DNA of 57,893 bases from Ga0077527 sp032128415 (GCA_032128415.1 JAQBGW010000011.1:1-57893), one strand, 5' to 3'. Positions 25,363 through 34,319 are shown, counted from the stretch's first letter. Notes: a model not told the origin generated them from the letters alone. Numbers and translations: made by a program.

Positions 25363-27669
25363 TCATAACAAGGGGTGCTGATCACCCCGCTGGGCATTGG
25401 CATCAGCGACAATCAGCGCCGTCATGTTGACGATCCGGCGCACGGTCACGCTGGTGGTCATGATATGGACAGGCTTTGCCGCGCCGAGCAGGATCGGCCC
25501 CACCGTAACGCCGTCGCCGGATGCCGTCTTCAGCAATTTGAAAGAGATGTTGGCCGCATCCATATTCGGCATTACCAGCAGGTTGGCCTGCCCCTTGAGG
25601 CGGGTATGCGGAAAGATTTTCATCCGAAGCTCCTCTGACAATGCCGCATCACCGTGCATCTCACCGTCGATTTCGAGGCCCGGCGCACGTTCGGTGATCA
25701 ACGTCAATGCCGCGCGCATTTTGCGCGCAGTGACCGAGTCAGCCGCGCCAAAGCTCGAGTGCGACAACAGCGCGACCTTGGGTGTCAGCCCGAAGCGGCT
25801 GACCTCCTCAGCGGCAAGTACTGTGGATTCGGCGATCTGTTCAACCGAGGGATCAAAGTGGACATAGGTGTCGCAGATGAACACCGTCCGGTCAGGCAGG
25901 ATCACCATGTTCATCGAAGAAAAATTCTGTACACCCTGACGCTTGCCGATCACCAGGTCGACAAATTGCAGATGACTCTCGTAACGGCCCAGAAAGCCGC
26001 ACAGCAGTGCATCGGCAGCCCCCATGCGCATCAACATCGCGCCGATCAGCGTCGCGCGCCGGCGCATGTCCAATTTCGCTATGTCCGGTGTCACGCCACG
26101 GCGCTCGCCGAGACGCTGGTACTCCATCCAGTATTCGCGATAGCGCGGATCGTTATTGGGATCGACCAGTTCGAAATCGCGGTCGCGCTGCAGGCGCAAA
26201 CCGAGGCGCTCGATGCGCATCTTGACCACATCGGGCCGGCCGATCAGTACGGGGCGAACGATGCCTTCGTCCACCGCGACTTGCACCGCGCGCAGCACAA
26301 CCTCATGCTCGCCCTCGGTATAGACCACCCGCTTGGGTGACTTCTTCGCTATGGCAATCACCGGCCTCATGATCAAGCCTGAGTGATAGACCAGTTCGTT
26401 CATGCGCTGCACGTAGGCATCGAAATCGGTGATCGGTCGCGTCGCCACGCCGCTCTCCATGGCGGCCTTGGCGACTGCCGGCGCAACGATGCTGATCAGG
26501 CGTGGATCAAACGGCCGCGGGATCAGGTAATCGGGCCCGAATTTGAGATTCTCCTCACCGTACGCAGCCGCAACGATGTCCGATTGCTCGGCCTGCGCCA
26601 GCGCGGCGATCGCATTGACCGCCGCAATTTCCATCTCCCGGTTGATGGTGGTCGCGCCGACGTCCAGCGCGCCGCGGAAAATGAACGGAAAGCACAGTAT
26701 GTTATTAATTTGGTTTGGATAATCCGACCGCCCGGTGCCGATCACCGCATCGGGGCGCACTTCCTTGACCAGTTCTGGCAGGATTTCCGGCTCAGGGTTA
26801 GCCAGCGCGAAAATCAGCGGCCGTTTCGCCATCAATTTCACCATCTCGGGTTTCAGCACCTTGCCCGCGGACAAGCCCAGAAAAACATCAGCCCCGGCCA
26901 TCACGTCGCCCAGTTTGCGCGCCTTGGTGTCGATGGCATAACGCACCTTCTCGTCATCCATCAACTCGGTGCGGCCCTTGTACACTACGCCGACGATATC
27001 GGTAACGGTGATGTTTTCCTGTTTCAGGCCCAGCGATACCAGCAGGTCAAGACACGCCAGCGCCGCGGCGCCGGCACCTGACACAACGAGCTTTATTTTT
27101 CCGATTTCCTTGCCAACAACTTTGAGGCCGTTGATGAACGCCGCACTGACAGTGATTGCAGTGCCGTGCTGGTCATCATGGAACACCGGAATCTTGCAGC
27201 GCTTGCGCAGTTCGCGCTCAACGATAAAACACTCCGGCGCCTTGATATCCTCGAGATTGATGCCGCCGAAGGTAGGCTCCAGTGCGGCGATGATGTCGAC
27301 CAGTTTGTACGGGTCTTGTTCGTTGATTTCGATATCAAAGACGTCGATGCCGGCGAACTTCTTGAACAGCACCGCCTTGCCTTCCATTACCGGCTTTGCC
27401 GCCAACGGACCGATGTTGCCCAATCCGAGCACCGCAGTACCGTTGGTAATGACAGCAACCAGATTACCGCGCGCGGTGTAGAGACTGGCATCACCGGGTC
27501 GGGCGGCGATTTCTTCGCACACCATGGCCACGCCGGGCGTGTAGGCCAGTGCGAGATCGCGCTGGTTGACCAGACCCTTGGTGGGCGTTACGGAGATCTT
27601 GCCGGGCACCGGCAAGCGGTGATATTCGAGGGCTGCTTTGCGTAACTGCTCGTCGGGCATTTTGCGCAA
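25363..27669 (-). CDS. maeB: NADP-dependent malic enzyme with PTA domain
   Basis: Oxidative decarboxylation of malate to pyruvate and CO2. A 768-residue fusion: malic enzyme domain (about 1-425) with YTPGVAMVCEEIAARP, GNIGPLAAKPVMEGKAVLFK, FHDDQHGTAITV and GAGAAALACLDLL, then a phosphotransacetylase-like domain (about 430-768) which is usually regulatory. This is the MaeB type. The start MRKMPDEQLRKAALEYHRLP is typical, though the internal Met at 4 is possible. It is divergent from pip. Confidence 0.96.
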   Translation of the reverse strand: MRKMPDEQLRKAALEYHRLPVPGKISVTPTKGLVNQRDLALAYTPGVAMVCEEIAARPGDASLYTARGNLVAVITNGTAVLGLGNIGPLAAKPVMEGKAVLFKKFAGIDVFDIEINEQDPYKLVDIIAALEPTFGGINLEDIKAPECFIVERELRKRCKIPVFHDDQHGTAITVSAAFINGLKVVGKEIGKIKLVVSGAGAAALACLDLLVSLGLKQENITVTDIVGVVYKGRTELMDDEKVRYAIDTKARKLGDVMAGADVFLGLSAGKVLKPEMVKLMAKRPLIFALANPEPEILPELVKEVRPDAVIGTGRSDYPNQINNILCFPFIFRGALDVGATTINREMEIAAVNAIAALAQAEQSDIVAAAYGEENLKFGPDYLIPRPFDPRLISIVAPAVAKAAMESGVATRPITDFDAYVQRMNELVYHSGLIMRPVIAIAKKSPKRVVYTEGEHEVVLRAVQVAVDEGIVRPVLIGRPDVVKMRIERLGLRLQRDRDFELVDPNNDPRYREYWMEYQRLGERRGVTPDIAKLDMRRRATLIGAMLMRMGAADALLCGFLGRYESHLQFVDLVIGKRQGVQNFSSMNMVILPDRTVFICDTYVHFDPSVEQIAESTVLAAEEVSRFGLTPKVALLSHSSFGAADSVTARKMRAALTLITERAPGLEIDGEMHGDAALSEELRMKIFPHTRLKGQANLLVMPNMDAANISFKLLKTASGDGVTVGPILLGAAKPVHIMTTSVTVRRIVNMTALIVADANAQRGDQHPLL

Positions 27670-27821
27670 CCGATTGCCGGAAATTCCGACCGCGGCACCG
27701 TAGTAATGTGGGAGCGGGATTATACCGTAGCAGGTCGCCGCCGCTGCCGCGCTGTGGTATGTTGCGAGCCCTGTTTGAGTCTCGTTGTGAGACCCGCTTG
27801 GTTCCTGGTACTGCGCTGAAT

Positions 27822-28793
27822 ATGGACATCAACGCCCCCCGCACTGCGCTCTACCCCGAGATTGCGCCATATAACGTCGGCATGCTCGAACTCGACGGCC
27901 GGCATCGCCTGTATTTTGAGGAATGCGGAAATCCGCGTGGCGCGCCGGTTATATTTCTGCACGGTGGTCCCGGCGCTGGCGCATCACCCGCGCATCGGCG
28001 CTTTTTCGATCCCGCGCATTACCGTATCGTGATTTTTGATCAGCGCGGCGCCGGCCGCTCAGTGCCGCTGGGCGACATTACCGACAACTCCACGCCGCTG
28101 CTGATCAGCGACATCGAAAAACTGCGCGCGCGCCTCGGCATCAAACGCTGGCTGGTGTTCGGCGGCTCGTGGGGCAGCACGCTGGCTCTGGCTTATGCTG
28201 AAGCACATCCGCAACATTGCACGGGCTTGATCCTGCGCGGTATTTTTCTGTGTCGCAAAAGCGAGATCGACTGGTTTCTCTATGGCCTGCGCAATCTGTT
28301 TCCGGAAGCGTGGCGCGCATTTACCGATCCGATACCTGAAGCTGAACGCGGCGATCTGCTTGCCGCCTATCATCGCCGATTGATCGACCCCGATCCGGCA
28401 GTACACATGCCCGCTGCGCGCGCCTGGAGCACTTACGAAGGCTCATGCTCCACGCTGCTGCCCAGCCCGGAAACTGTGGCTTACTTCGCCGGTGATGTCG
28501 TCGCACTGGGACTCGCACGCATCGAAGCGCACTATTTCAGCAACGACATTTTCCTGCCGGATAATGCGCTGCTCGATCACATCAGCCGTATCCGCCGCTT
28601 ACCCGGCATCATCGTGCAGGGCCGCTATGACGCGGTATGTCCCATCGTGTCGGCCGACGACCTGCACCGTGCCTGGCCGGAAGCGGACTACGTCGTGGTG
28701 CCTGACGCCGGCCATTCGGCATGGGAACCCGGTATCTGCGCGGAATTGGTCAAGGCCGCCGAAAAATTCAAACACATCACCCAGGGAGAATGA
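27822..28793 (+). CDS. pip: Prolyl aminopeptidase
   Basis: An alpha/beta hydrolase that removes N-terminal proline. The oxyanion motif is HGGPGAGASP, the nucleophile elbow GGSWGSTLAL, and the acid and His lie in GRYDAVCP and AGHSAWEPG. DQRGAGRS is a signature of this S33 family. ATG 27822 gives 323 residues, the usual size. The FAH-family gene starts 1 bp after its stop, so the two are probably coupled. Confidence 0.95.
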   Translation: MDINAPRTALYPEIAPYNVGMLELDGRHRLYFEECGNPRGAPVIFLHGGPGAGASPAHRRFFDPAHYRIVIFDQRGAGRSVPLGDITDNSTPLLISDIEKLRARLGIKRWLVFGGSWGSTLALAYAEAHPQHCTGLILRGIFLCRKSEIDWFLYGLRNLFPEAWRAFTDPIPEAERGDLLAAYHRRLIDPDPAVHMPAARAWSTYEGSCSTLLPSPETVAYFAGDVVALGLARIEAHYFSNDIFLPDNALLDHISRIRRLPGIIVQGRYDAVCPIVSADDLHRAWPEADYVVVPDAGHSAWEPGICAELVKAAEKFKHITQGE

Positions 28794-28794
28794 C

Positions 28795-29709
28795 GTGAGA
28801 CTAGTGACTTATTCTGCAACCAAACGCGGGGCCACCAAAATCGGGGTCGTTGCCGCTGACGGCAGCATCATCGACATTGCCACTGCCGCAAAAAAAACGC
28901 GAGTCAAACTGTCTTTTTCTGCTGATGACATGATCTCGCTTGTCACCGCGGGTCGCGCAGGTCTGGCGCAAGTGAAAAAAGCCGTTGCCGGCGTCAAGAC
29001 CGGGCACTACGCCGCCGCCAAAGTCACCCTGCACGCACCGATTCCGCGTCCGCGCAAAAACGTGTTCTGCGTCGGCTGGAATTATCTGGATCATTTCAAC
29101 GAAGGTGCGAAAGCACGCCCCCACGTGCAGGAAATGCCGGCGCATCCGGCGTTTTTTTCCAAGCAGCCGCTGACCGTCAACAGCCCGTACGGTGATGTGC
29201 CAGCACACCCCGGCGTGACTGAAAAGCTGGATTGGGAAGTGGAACTCGCGCTGGTGATCGGCCCCGGCGGCACGAACATCACCGAAGCCGACGCGATGAA
29301 ACATGTGTACGGTTACATGGTCGCCAACGACGTGTCGGCGCGCGAAGTGCAGCGTCATCACGGCCAGCAGTGGTTTCGCGGCAAAAGCCTCGACGGCCAT
29401 CTGCCGATGGGTCCGTGGATCGTCACCGCGAGCGATGTGCGTGACCCGAACAACCTGAATCTGATTTGTCGCGTAAACGGCGTGGTGAAACAGAATTCGA
29501 ATACGCAGCATCTTTATTTCAAGCTGCCGCGCATCATCGCCGAACTGTCGGCGGGCATTACCCTGGAACCGGGTGACATCGTCCTCACCGGAACGCCTTC
29601 CGGCGTCGGTCACGCGCGCACGCCACCGGAATTCATGAAGCCCGGCGACATCCTGGAAACCGAAGTGGAAGGCATCGGCTTGTTGCGCAACACAATTACT
29701 GCCAAATAA
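28795..29709 (+). CDS. Fumarylacetoacetate hydrolase family protein
   Basis: A 304-residue FAH-superfamily enzyme, likely cleaving a C-C bond in or isomerising an acylpyruvate-like compound. The core shows NVFCVGWNYLDHFNEGA, the metal-binding DWEVELALVIG, GYMVANDVSAREVQ and the C-terminal TGTPSGVGHARTPPEFMKPGD. The start is GTG 28795 after GGGAGAA. The exact reaction cannot be fixed from sequence. The TauD-like gene follows by 79 bp. Confidence 0.88.
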   Translation: MRLVTYSATKRGATKIGVVAADGSIIDIATAAKKTRVKLSFSADDMISLVTAGRAGLAQVKKAVAGVKTGHYAAAKVTLHAPIPRPRKNVFCVGWNYLDHFNEGAKARPHVQEMPAHPAFFSKQPLTVNSPYGDVPAHPGVTEKLDWEVELALVIGPGGTNITEADAMKHVYGYMVANDVSAREVQRHHGQQWFRGKSLDGHLPMGPWIVTASDVRDPNNLNLICRVNGVVKQNSNTQHLYFKLPRIIAELSAGITLEPGDIVLTGTPSGVGHARTPPEFMKPGDILETEVEGIGLLRNTITAK

Positions 29710-29788
29710 CTTTCCGTATTGTGGCCGGCACCTTGAGCATAGCTGGTTACAGCAGTAGCATGGTCGCTTGAGTAACGGAGGCACCGGC

Positions 29789-30685
29789 ATGGATACTCTG
29801 CAAAAAAACAGCATCACTGTCATTCCCACCGGCGCCGCGCTGGGTGCCGACGTGGTCGGCGTGGACCTGTCCAAACCGATCGCCCCGGAAACGTTCCGGC
29901 AAATCGAGGACGCCTGGCACACCCATCTGATCCTGCGATTCCGCAACCAGCAGCTCGACGATCCGGCGCTGCTCGCCTTCGCGCGCCTGTTCGGGGTACT
30001 CGATTCTGCGCCTATCCATGCCGGCAAGGACGTGGTGAATCCCTTTCCGGAAATCACCGTGATGTCGAACATCAAGGTCGATGGCAAGGCCATCGGCAAT
30101 CTCGGCCACTACGAAGCGGTGTGGCACACCGACATGTCCTACAACGAGCTGCCGCCGATCGGCAGCCTGCTCTATTCGCTGGAAGTCCCGCCGACAGGCG
30201 GCAACACCGGTTTCTGCAATATGTATGCAGCCTGGGACTCGCTGCCCGCTGCGTTGAGGAAAGAGACACTCGGCCGCTATTGCCGCCATGAATCCAGCCG
30301 CAATAGCGCGGGCGAATTGCGCAAAGGTTTTACCGAAGTCACCGATCCGCGCGATGCACCCGGCGCCATTCATCCGCTGGTGCGTACGCATCAGAGAACG
30401 CACCGCAACTGTCTGTTTCTCGGCCGCCGTCATAACGCCTATGTGATCGGCCTGCCATTGGACGAGAGCGAGGATTTGCTGTACCAACTATGGGCGCACG
30501 CTACCCAAAAACAATTCGAGTGGTATCAAGTATGGAAAGTCAGCGACCTCATCCTGTGGGACAACCGCTGCGCGATGCATCGTCGTGACGCCTTCGACCC
30601 GGAGTCACGGCGATTGATGCACCGCACGCAGATCAAGGGTGACAAGCCGTTTTTTGATCCGAAGACGCTGGATGCGCGCGCGTAA
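29789..30685 (+). CDS. TauD/TfdA-family dioxygenase
   Basis: A 298-residue Fe(II)/2-oxoglutarate-dependent dioxygenase. The iron-binding HxD is in VWHTDMSYNE; the distal histidine is probably in PLVRTHQRTHR; and the 2-oxoglutarate arginine region is MHRRDAFDP. The fold start GAALGADVVGVDLSKPI is typical of the family. Substrate unknown; proximity to the FAH gene suggests degradation of an organic acid, by inference only. ATG 29789 follows CGGAGG. Confidence 0.9.
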   Translation: MDTLQKNSITVIPTGAALGADVVGVDLSKPIAPETFRQIEDAWHTHLILRFRNQQLDDPALLAFARLFGVLDSAPIHAGKDVVNPFPEITVMSNIKVDGKAIGNLGHYEAVWHTDMSYNELPPIGSLLYSLEVPPTGGNTGFCNMYAAWDSLPAALRKETLGRYCRHESSRNSAGELRKGFTEVTDPRDAPGAIHPLVRTHQRTHRNCLFLGRRHNAYVIGLPLDESEDLLYQLWAHATQKQFEWYQVWKVSDLILWDNRCAMHRRDAFDPESRRLMHRTQIKGDKPFFDPKTLDARA

Positions 30686-30703
30686 TATGCACAGGCACCG
30701 AAT

Positions 30704-30731
30704 AACCGTCGGTTAACCCGGCGGTTTTTTT
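30704..30731 (+). terminator. Rho-independent terminator
   Basis: AACCGTCGG (30704-30712), loop TTAAC, then CCGGCGGTT (30718-30726) with one G-T pair, followed by T residues to 30731. It ends the TauD-like transcript and overlaps the last codons of phaM on the other strand. Confidence 0.85.
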
Positions 30732-31012
30732 GTGGCTTTTTTTGTAGCCTTAGTGGCATCGGCGGCCGCTTTGCCCGCAGCCTGCAGGCTTTCCAGCCCT
30801 GCCCTCTGCATTTCCAGGGTCTTGACGGTCATCTGCACAAAGCCGGTGTTCATGGTCAGCCAGGTTTCAACCGCTTTCAGCTCGGCAATTTTCTTGTCGA
30901 TGTCTTCGATATTCATCGTCGGCGCGATCATGCCGGGGATCGGGAATCCCGCCGGATTCCACATTTTCTGCATAAACTCGAATAAATCCTTGGGGGTGTC
31001 CTGTTCGGCCAT
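30713..31012 (-). CDS. PhaM-family PHA granule regulatory protein
   Basis: A 99-residue protein of the PhaM family, which in Ralstonia links polyhydroxybutyrate granules, PHA synthase and the nucleoid. The conserved start FEFMQKMWNPAGFPIPGMIAP and the following helix DIDKKIAELKAVETWLTMN are clear. The C-terminus is Ala/Lys-rich (KATKKATKKPPG), a DNA-binding-type tail. It is shorter than Ralstonia PhaM. Suggests the host makes PHA. Confidence 0.88.
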   Translation of the reverse strand: MAEQDTPKDLFEFMQKMWNPAGFPIPGMIAPTMNIEDIDKKIAELKAVETWLTMNTGFVQMTVKTLEMQRAGLESLQAAGKAAADATKATKKATKKPPG

Positions 31013-31075
31013 GGCATTGCTCCAGCGTGGGAATGACCGATTATAGAGCGCGCCGCCGGACTGCGAGCCTACCGA

Positions 31076-31447
31076 TCAAACGGCTTCAACGCGGATGGCC
31101 TCGCCGTCCCGGGCCGTGCGCAGCACGGCGGCATCGCCGCGAATCTGACCCAGCACATTGCACGGACTGACCAGGCGGCACTCGTCCCCCTTGGAAATAG
31201 GGGTACGCCCCCAAGGTAGTGCCAGCGCGCTGCCGTCCACCCAGAAACAGACGGTGCCAGGATCAACGACTTGCCGGGCGCCGGGTTCCAGCGTCGTGGT
31301 TACCGGCAGCGTGAAATAGACTTCTTCACCCCAGGTACTGACACTGGACCCGCAGGGCAGTGCTGCCAGCAGCTTGGCTACCGTGGGACCCGCAACCAGA
31401 TCGGCGATGACTGAACCACCGCGCCATGAAATTCGGATGCTGGCCAC
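31076..31447 (-). CDS. Cyclophilin-like (TM1367-type) protein
   Basis: A 123-residue protein of the cyclophilin-like fold, TM1367 type. GEEVYFTLP, VDPGTVCFWVDGSALALPWG and NVLGQIRGDA match the family pattern. No catalytic residue of true cyclophilins is expected. Function unknown. It lies 15 bp after the lytic transglycosylase stop on the same strand and may be part of the same transcript. Confidence 0.8.
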   Translation of the reverse strand: MASIRISWRGGSVIADLVAGPTVAKLLAALPCGSSVSTWGEEVYFTLPVTTTLEPGARQVVDPGTVCFWVDGSALALPWGRTPISKGDECRLVSPCNVLGQIRGDAAVLRTARDGEAIRVEAV

Positions 31448-31462
31448 GCCGGGCCGGAGAAA

Positions 31463-32227
31463 TTATTCGCCGAGCGGCGATTGATTGCGGCGGACTTCGC
31501 GCGGCAGTTGTGCGAGGCGGGTCGCCGCGGGCGCCGGTCCGGACAGCGAAGCTACAACGCGCTGCAGGAGCTGCTTCTCACCCAGCACCCTGTGGGTATA
31601 GGTGTCTTCATCGTCGTCCAGCGCACCGGCGTACATCTGCAGCGCGATGCTGAGATTACCGGTACGGCCCAGATACTCTCTGAGAATCCGTGCGCCAACC
31701 CGGATATTGGATTCGGGATCGTAGACGGCTTTGTCGCCGCCGAATTCGGCCAGTTTGTCACCGTGATATTTCGGGATGATCTGCATCAGGCCTTTGGCGC
31801 CAGCCCCGCTTTCCGCAATCGGGTTGTAGCGGGACTCGATGGCGATCACCGCCATGATCAGCAACGGATCCAGACCCGACACCCGCCCTTCGGCATGGGC
31901 AATCTCGACCAGTTCGAGCGTGACATCCCGGGATACCTTGTAGCGCTTGGCCAGGAATTCGGCGAGCGCCTGCTGCCGCGTCGCATCCGGATTGACAACC
32001 GGCGGGGCCGGCTGCAGCAGTACTATCTCGGAAACTGCGCTGGCTTCGCCCTGCACCACGGCGTAGGCCGACTGCAGCCAATTCATCCCGTAGCGCTCGT
32101 GCAGCAGCAGCCCGAGGGCGGTAAAGCTGACCAGGAACGCGAACAGGGTCAGGTACTTGCGGGTCCAGTGCGGTCGAACCGGCACCGGATGCGCGGGGGG
32201 GTGTTCAGTAATCGATTTTGCGTACAT
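31463..32227 (-). CDS. Lytic transglycosylase domain protein
   Basis: A 254-residue SLT-type lytic transglycosylase anchored by one N-terminal transmembrane helix (about 27-45). The catalytic glutamate is in AVIAIESRYNP, followed by GAKGLMQIIPKYH and the YDPESNIRVGARILREYL block. It cleaves the beta-1,4 glycan backbone of peptidoglycan in the periplasm. AAAGGAGG is 7 bp before ATG 32227. A strongly structured leader precedes it (32240-32350). Confidence 0.92.
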   Translation of the reverse strand: MYAKSITEHPPAHPVPVRPHWTRKYLTLFAFLVSFTALGLLLHERYGMNWLQSAYAVVQGEASAVSEIVLLQPAPPVVNPDATRQQALAEFLAKRYKVSRDVTLELVEIAHAEGRVSGLDPLLIMAVIAIESRYNPIAESGAGAKGLMQIIPKYHGDKLAEFGGDKAVYDPESNIRVGARILREYLGRTGNLSIALQMYAGALDDDEDTYTHRVLGEKQLLQRVVASLSGPAPAATRLAQLPREVRRNQSPLGE

Positions 32228-32239
32228 GCAAAACCTCCT

Positions 32240-32350
32240 TTGGGGGTGGACGCCCGCCGTTAAGGGGCGAGTGCCGCAACCGGGTTACCTCGCTACGGTA
32301 ACAGTGTCTCCTTGCAACTACACTCAGCCGGCAACCACTACAGGTTGTGG
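32240..32350 (-). promoter_or_regulatory. Candidate structured 5' leader
   Basis: Upstream of the lytic transglycosylase the transcript can fold into several stems: GTTACC/GGTAAC (32284-32302) with loop GTAGCGA, an enclosing GAGTG/CACTC pair (32269-32273 with 32321-32325), a CAACC/GGTTG hairpin (32332-32347), and a GGGCG/CGCCC arm near the ribosome site. The base of the fold is followed directly by the AAAGGAGG site, so it could control translation. No riboswitch family was recognised with confidence. Confidence 0.45.
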
Positions 32351-32483
32351 GCCACTCAAAAAAACTGGCTAATTCTAGGTGTTCAGGGAATGGACTGCAA
32401 CCCCGCGAGAGATCAATGACCTACCCAGGAATTAGAATGAGGCAAAGTTTACCCACACCAATAGTGCAATGCAACAAATTTTA

Positions 32484-32501
32484 TAACCAACTGTTTTTTA
32501 T
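32484..32501 (+). repeat. Copy of an 18-nt intergenic motif
   Basis: TAACCAACTGTTTTTTAT matches the consensus at 16 of 18 positions. It lies in AT-rich intergenic DNA. Confidence 0.45.
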
Positions 32502-32636
32502 AGTAAAATTACATATTCCACTGTCATAACACCGCATGGCGTCGTCAAGTGACGAATAATTCGGAAGGGTAATTGGTCTATGGCTTGGCCGTAACGCCGA
32601 AAACGGGCGGATTATTACAGTATTTGTATTTAATCG

Positions 32637-32654
32637 TTTAAATACAATTAGTTA
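32637..32654 (-). repeat. Degenerate copy of an 18-nt intergenic motif
   Basis: On the minus strand TAACTAATTGTATTTAAA begins exactly at the stop codon of the Oxidored-like gene, as the copy at greB does; 15 of 18 positions match. Confidence 0.4.
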
Positions 32655-32828
32655 AAGTGAGTCTTGGGGGTCCGCTCCCGGCACTATCTGGCGTGCTTCC
32701 CAAGCCCGCAGCGCAATTTCATAGTTAGTAAGCGCTTCCCAATAACGATCAAAGATGCAAGGTTCGCAGCCGCTTTGACAGCATTCCCAGGGTTCGGGCG
32801 CGGTGGGAGGAACCGGTTTGGGATCCAC
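32652..32828 (-). CDS. Oxidored-like domain small protein
   Basis: A 58-residue protein with the short oxidoreductase-like N-terminal motif: PPTAPEPWECCQSGCEPCIF, then DRYWEALTNYEIALRAWEAR. The four cysteines (CC...C..C) suggest metal or redox function; the biochemical role is unknown. I place the start at GTG 32828, 10 bp after the anti-sigma stop, with GGGG upstream; a longer frame to 32927 overlaps the anti-sigma gene. Third gene of the sigma-factor operon. Confidence 0.78.
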   Translation of the reverse strand: MDPKPVPPTAPEPWECCQSGCEPCIFDRYWEALTNYEIALRAWEARQIVPGADPQDSL

Positions 32829-32838
32829 AGCAGCCCCG

Positions 32839-33759
32839 TCAGCGCAAATCGTCCGGCAGCGCCACGTCGGGAAACCGGCGTCGAATCTCTGCGACCAGCC
32901 GATCGGCATCGGCCGTGCGACCGGCATTGCGCAGTTCGCGCAGCCGATCCAGCCACTTGGCCACAGGCTCGCCCTCCAGGTCCTGCCACAGCGTCTCGGG
33001 CACCTGTGCGCGCCGCGCCTTGGCAGAAGACGCTATCCCCAGCCCCTGGGGCCCTGCCGCCTCAGGTTTACCTGCACCAGCGGCGGTCTCGGCCATAGCT
33101 GCGGGGGCAGAGGCCGGCGCCGAACCCAGCAATGGGCGGGGGGCAGCCGCGTCGCGCGCGGCGTTGTCCTGACTTACTGTGGCGTCCGCTTCAGCCGACG
33201 CTGCAGCGCCCGCAGTCGCCTTGGCTCTCGACCCGACATCGGCAGCAAGCCTTTCGCGACGTTGCGGCCCGCGCTGCTCAGCTACCAGTGGTTCAGCGCG
33301 TGTCACGGATTGCGGCGGTTCAGCCGGGATTACTACAACCGGCGCTGCCGCCATGCGTGCCGGCGGCGGCGTGGGCGTCCTGGATTGCGCTGCGGATTGT
33401 GCGGGGACCGTCGCGGTTACGGGGGCAGGTACAGTGGCGGGTGCTTCGATCGCTGCGGGCGGCTGGTCTCGCGGCAGTGGCGACGCATCATTCACCCAGC
33501 GCTCCGCGCCTTCTTCACGCATCATCGTTACCAGGGTCACCGACAGCAGCACCACCGCAGCCAGCGACAGCGGAATGCTCCAGCGCCGTAGACGATCTGC
33601 GCTGCGCCGCGGCCCGGCTGCGACCGCGCGCCTGGCTGCCGCACGGATCGCGTCATCCAGTCGCTCCGGCGGCTGTTGCTGCGCGCCGGCACGATAGGCC
33701 GCTTCGAGGCGCGCGTCGCGCTCAGTGTCGCCCGCGCCGGGATCCGGAATCATTGCCAT
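32839..33759 (-). CDS. Probable anti-sigma factor, membrane-bound
   Basis: A 306-residue protein with one transmembrane helix (about 60-80). The cytoplasmic N-terminus (about 1-58) is where an anti-sigma domain would bind. The periplasmic part is long, Ala/Pro-rich and low complexity (about 90-245), followed by a conserved-looking C-terminal helix pair (PETLWQDLEGEPVAKWLDRL) ending in RRRFPDVALPDDL. No CHCC zinc motif is visible. It overlaps the sigma gene by 10 bp, which is the main evidence for its role. Confidence 0.7.
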   Translation of the reverse strand: MAMIPDPGAGDTERDARLEAAYRAGAQQQPPERLDDAIRAAARRAVAAGPRRSADRLRRWSIPLSLAAVVLLSVTLVTMMREEGAERWVNDASPLPRDQPPAAIEAPATVPAPVTATVPAQSAAQSRTPTPPPARMAAAPVVVIPAEPPQSVTRAEPLVAEQRGPQRRERLAADVGSRAKATAGAAASAEADATVSQDNAARDAAAPRPLLGSAPASAPAAMAETAAGAGKPEAAGPQGLGIASSAKARRAQVPETLWQDLEGEPVAKWLDRLRELRNAGRTADADRLVAEIRRRFPDVALPDDLR

Positions 33760-34319
33760 GCCTGCATCCCCTGTCGCAGTTTGGCCAGCGCATAACGCAA
33801 CCGGCTTTTCGCCGTTTCGCGTGCCACGCCGGTCGCTGTTGCGATCTCTTCGATACTGAGCCCGCCTTCCTGCTGCAGCACAAACGCTTCCCGCTGTTCG
33901 GCAGGTAATTGATCGAGCAGACTCAGCAATTGCGCCGCCTGTTGGCGGGCGTCGGCGCTGGCCTCGGGTTCGTCGCTGCGCGGCGCGGCCGGCTCCGCGA
34001 TCTCCGGGCCGGTATCGTCATCCAGCGAAACGGCGGCACTATCGTGGCGGCGAAAGTGATCCATCAGCCGGTTATGGGCGATACGGTAGAGATAGGTGCT
34101 GAACTTGGCCTGCACCGTATAGGTGTCCCGGGCGCGGATCAGATTCATCCACACATCCTGAAACATTTCATCGGTAAGCGCCGCGTTGCGGCTCTGCCGC
34201 AGCAGGTAGCGAAATACGCCGCCTTTATGGCGGGCATAAAGCAAATCAAACGCGGCGGCATCGCCATCGCGATAGCCGAGCATAAGCGTTTCATCACTGG
34301 CGTCGGCGTCCGTAGGCAT
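33750..34319 (-). CDS. ECF RNA polymerase sigma factor
   Basis: A 189-residue extracytoplasmic-function sigma factor. Region 2 is visible as LMLGYRDGDAAAFDLLYARH and FQDVWMNLIRARDTY...FSTYLYRIAHNRLMDHFRR, and region 4 as LPAEQREAFVLQQEGGLSIEEIA followed by TAKSRLRYALAKLRQ. I take ATG 34319 (MPTDADASDETLML); the frame extends far upstream only through the opposite gene's shadow. It forms an operon with the anti-sigma and Oxidored-like genes. Its signal is unknown. Confidence 0.92.
   Translation of the reverse strand: MPTDADASDETLMLGYRDGDAAAFDLLYARHKGGVFRYLLRQSRNAALTDEMFQDVWMNLIRARDTYTVQAKFSTYLYRIAHNRLMDHFRRHDSAAVSLDDDTGPEIAEPAAPRSDEPEASADARQQAAQLLSLLDQLPAEQREAFVLQQEGGLSIEEIATATGVARETAKSRLRYALAKLRQGMQAWQ

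Larger units (their letters stand above)
32228..32651. other. Intergenic region between two minus-strand genes
   Basis: Holds the structured leader near 32240-32350, an AT-rich core at 32440-32530, and two copies of the 18-nt motif (32484 plus strand, 32637 minus strand). A 60-codon open frame at 32347 has no family signature and is not called. The promoter for the transglycosylase is probably in the AT-rich core. Confidence 0.45.

Noticed and set aside
32240..32350. Known riboswitch class for the transglycosylase leader
   Set aside because: I compared it from memory with c-di-GMP, c-di-AMP (ydaO) and SAH classes; short stretches looked similar but the conserved cores did not match, so no class is claimed.
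32347..32529. Sixty-codon plus-strand frame in the gap before the transglycosylase
   Set aside because: No ribosome site or family signature, and it crosses the AT-rich promoter zone.
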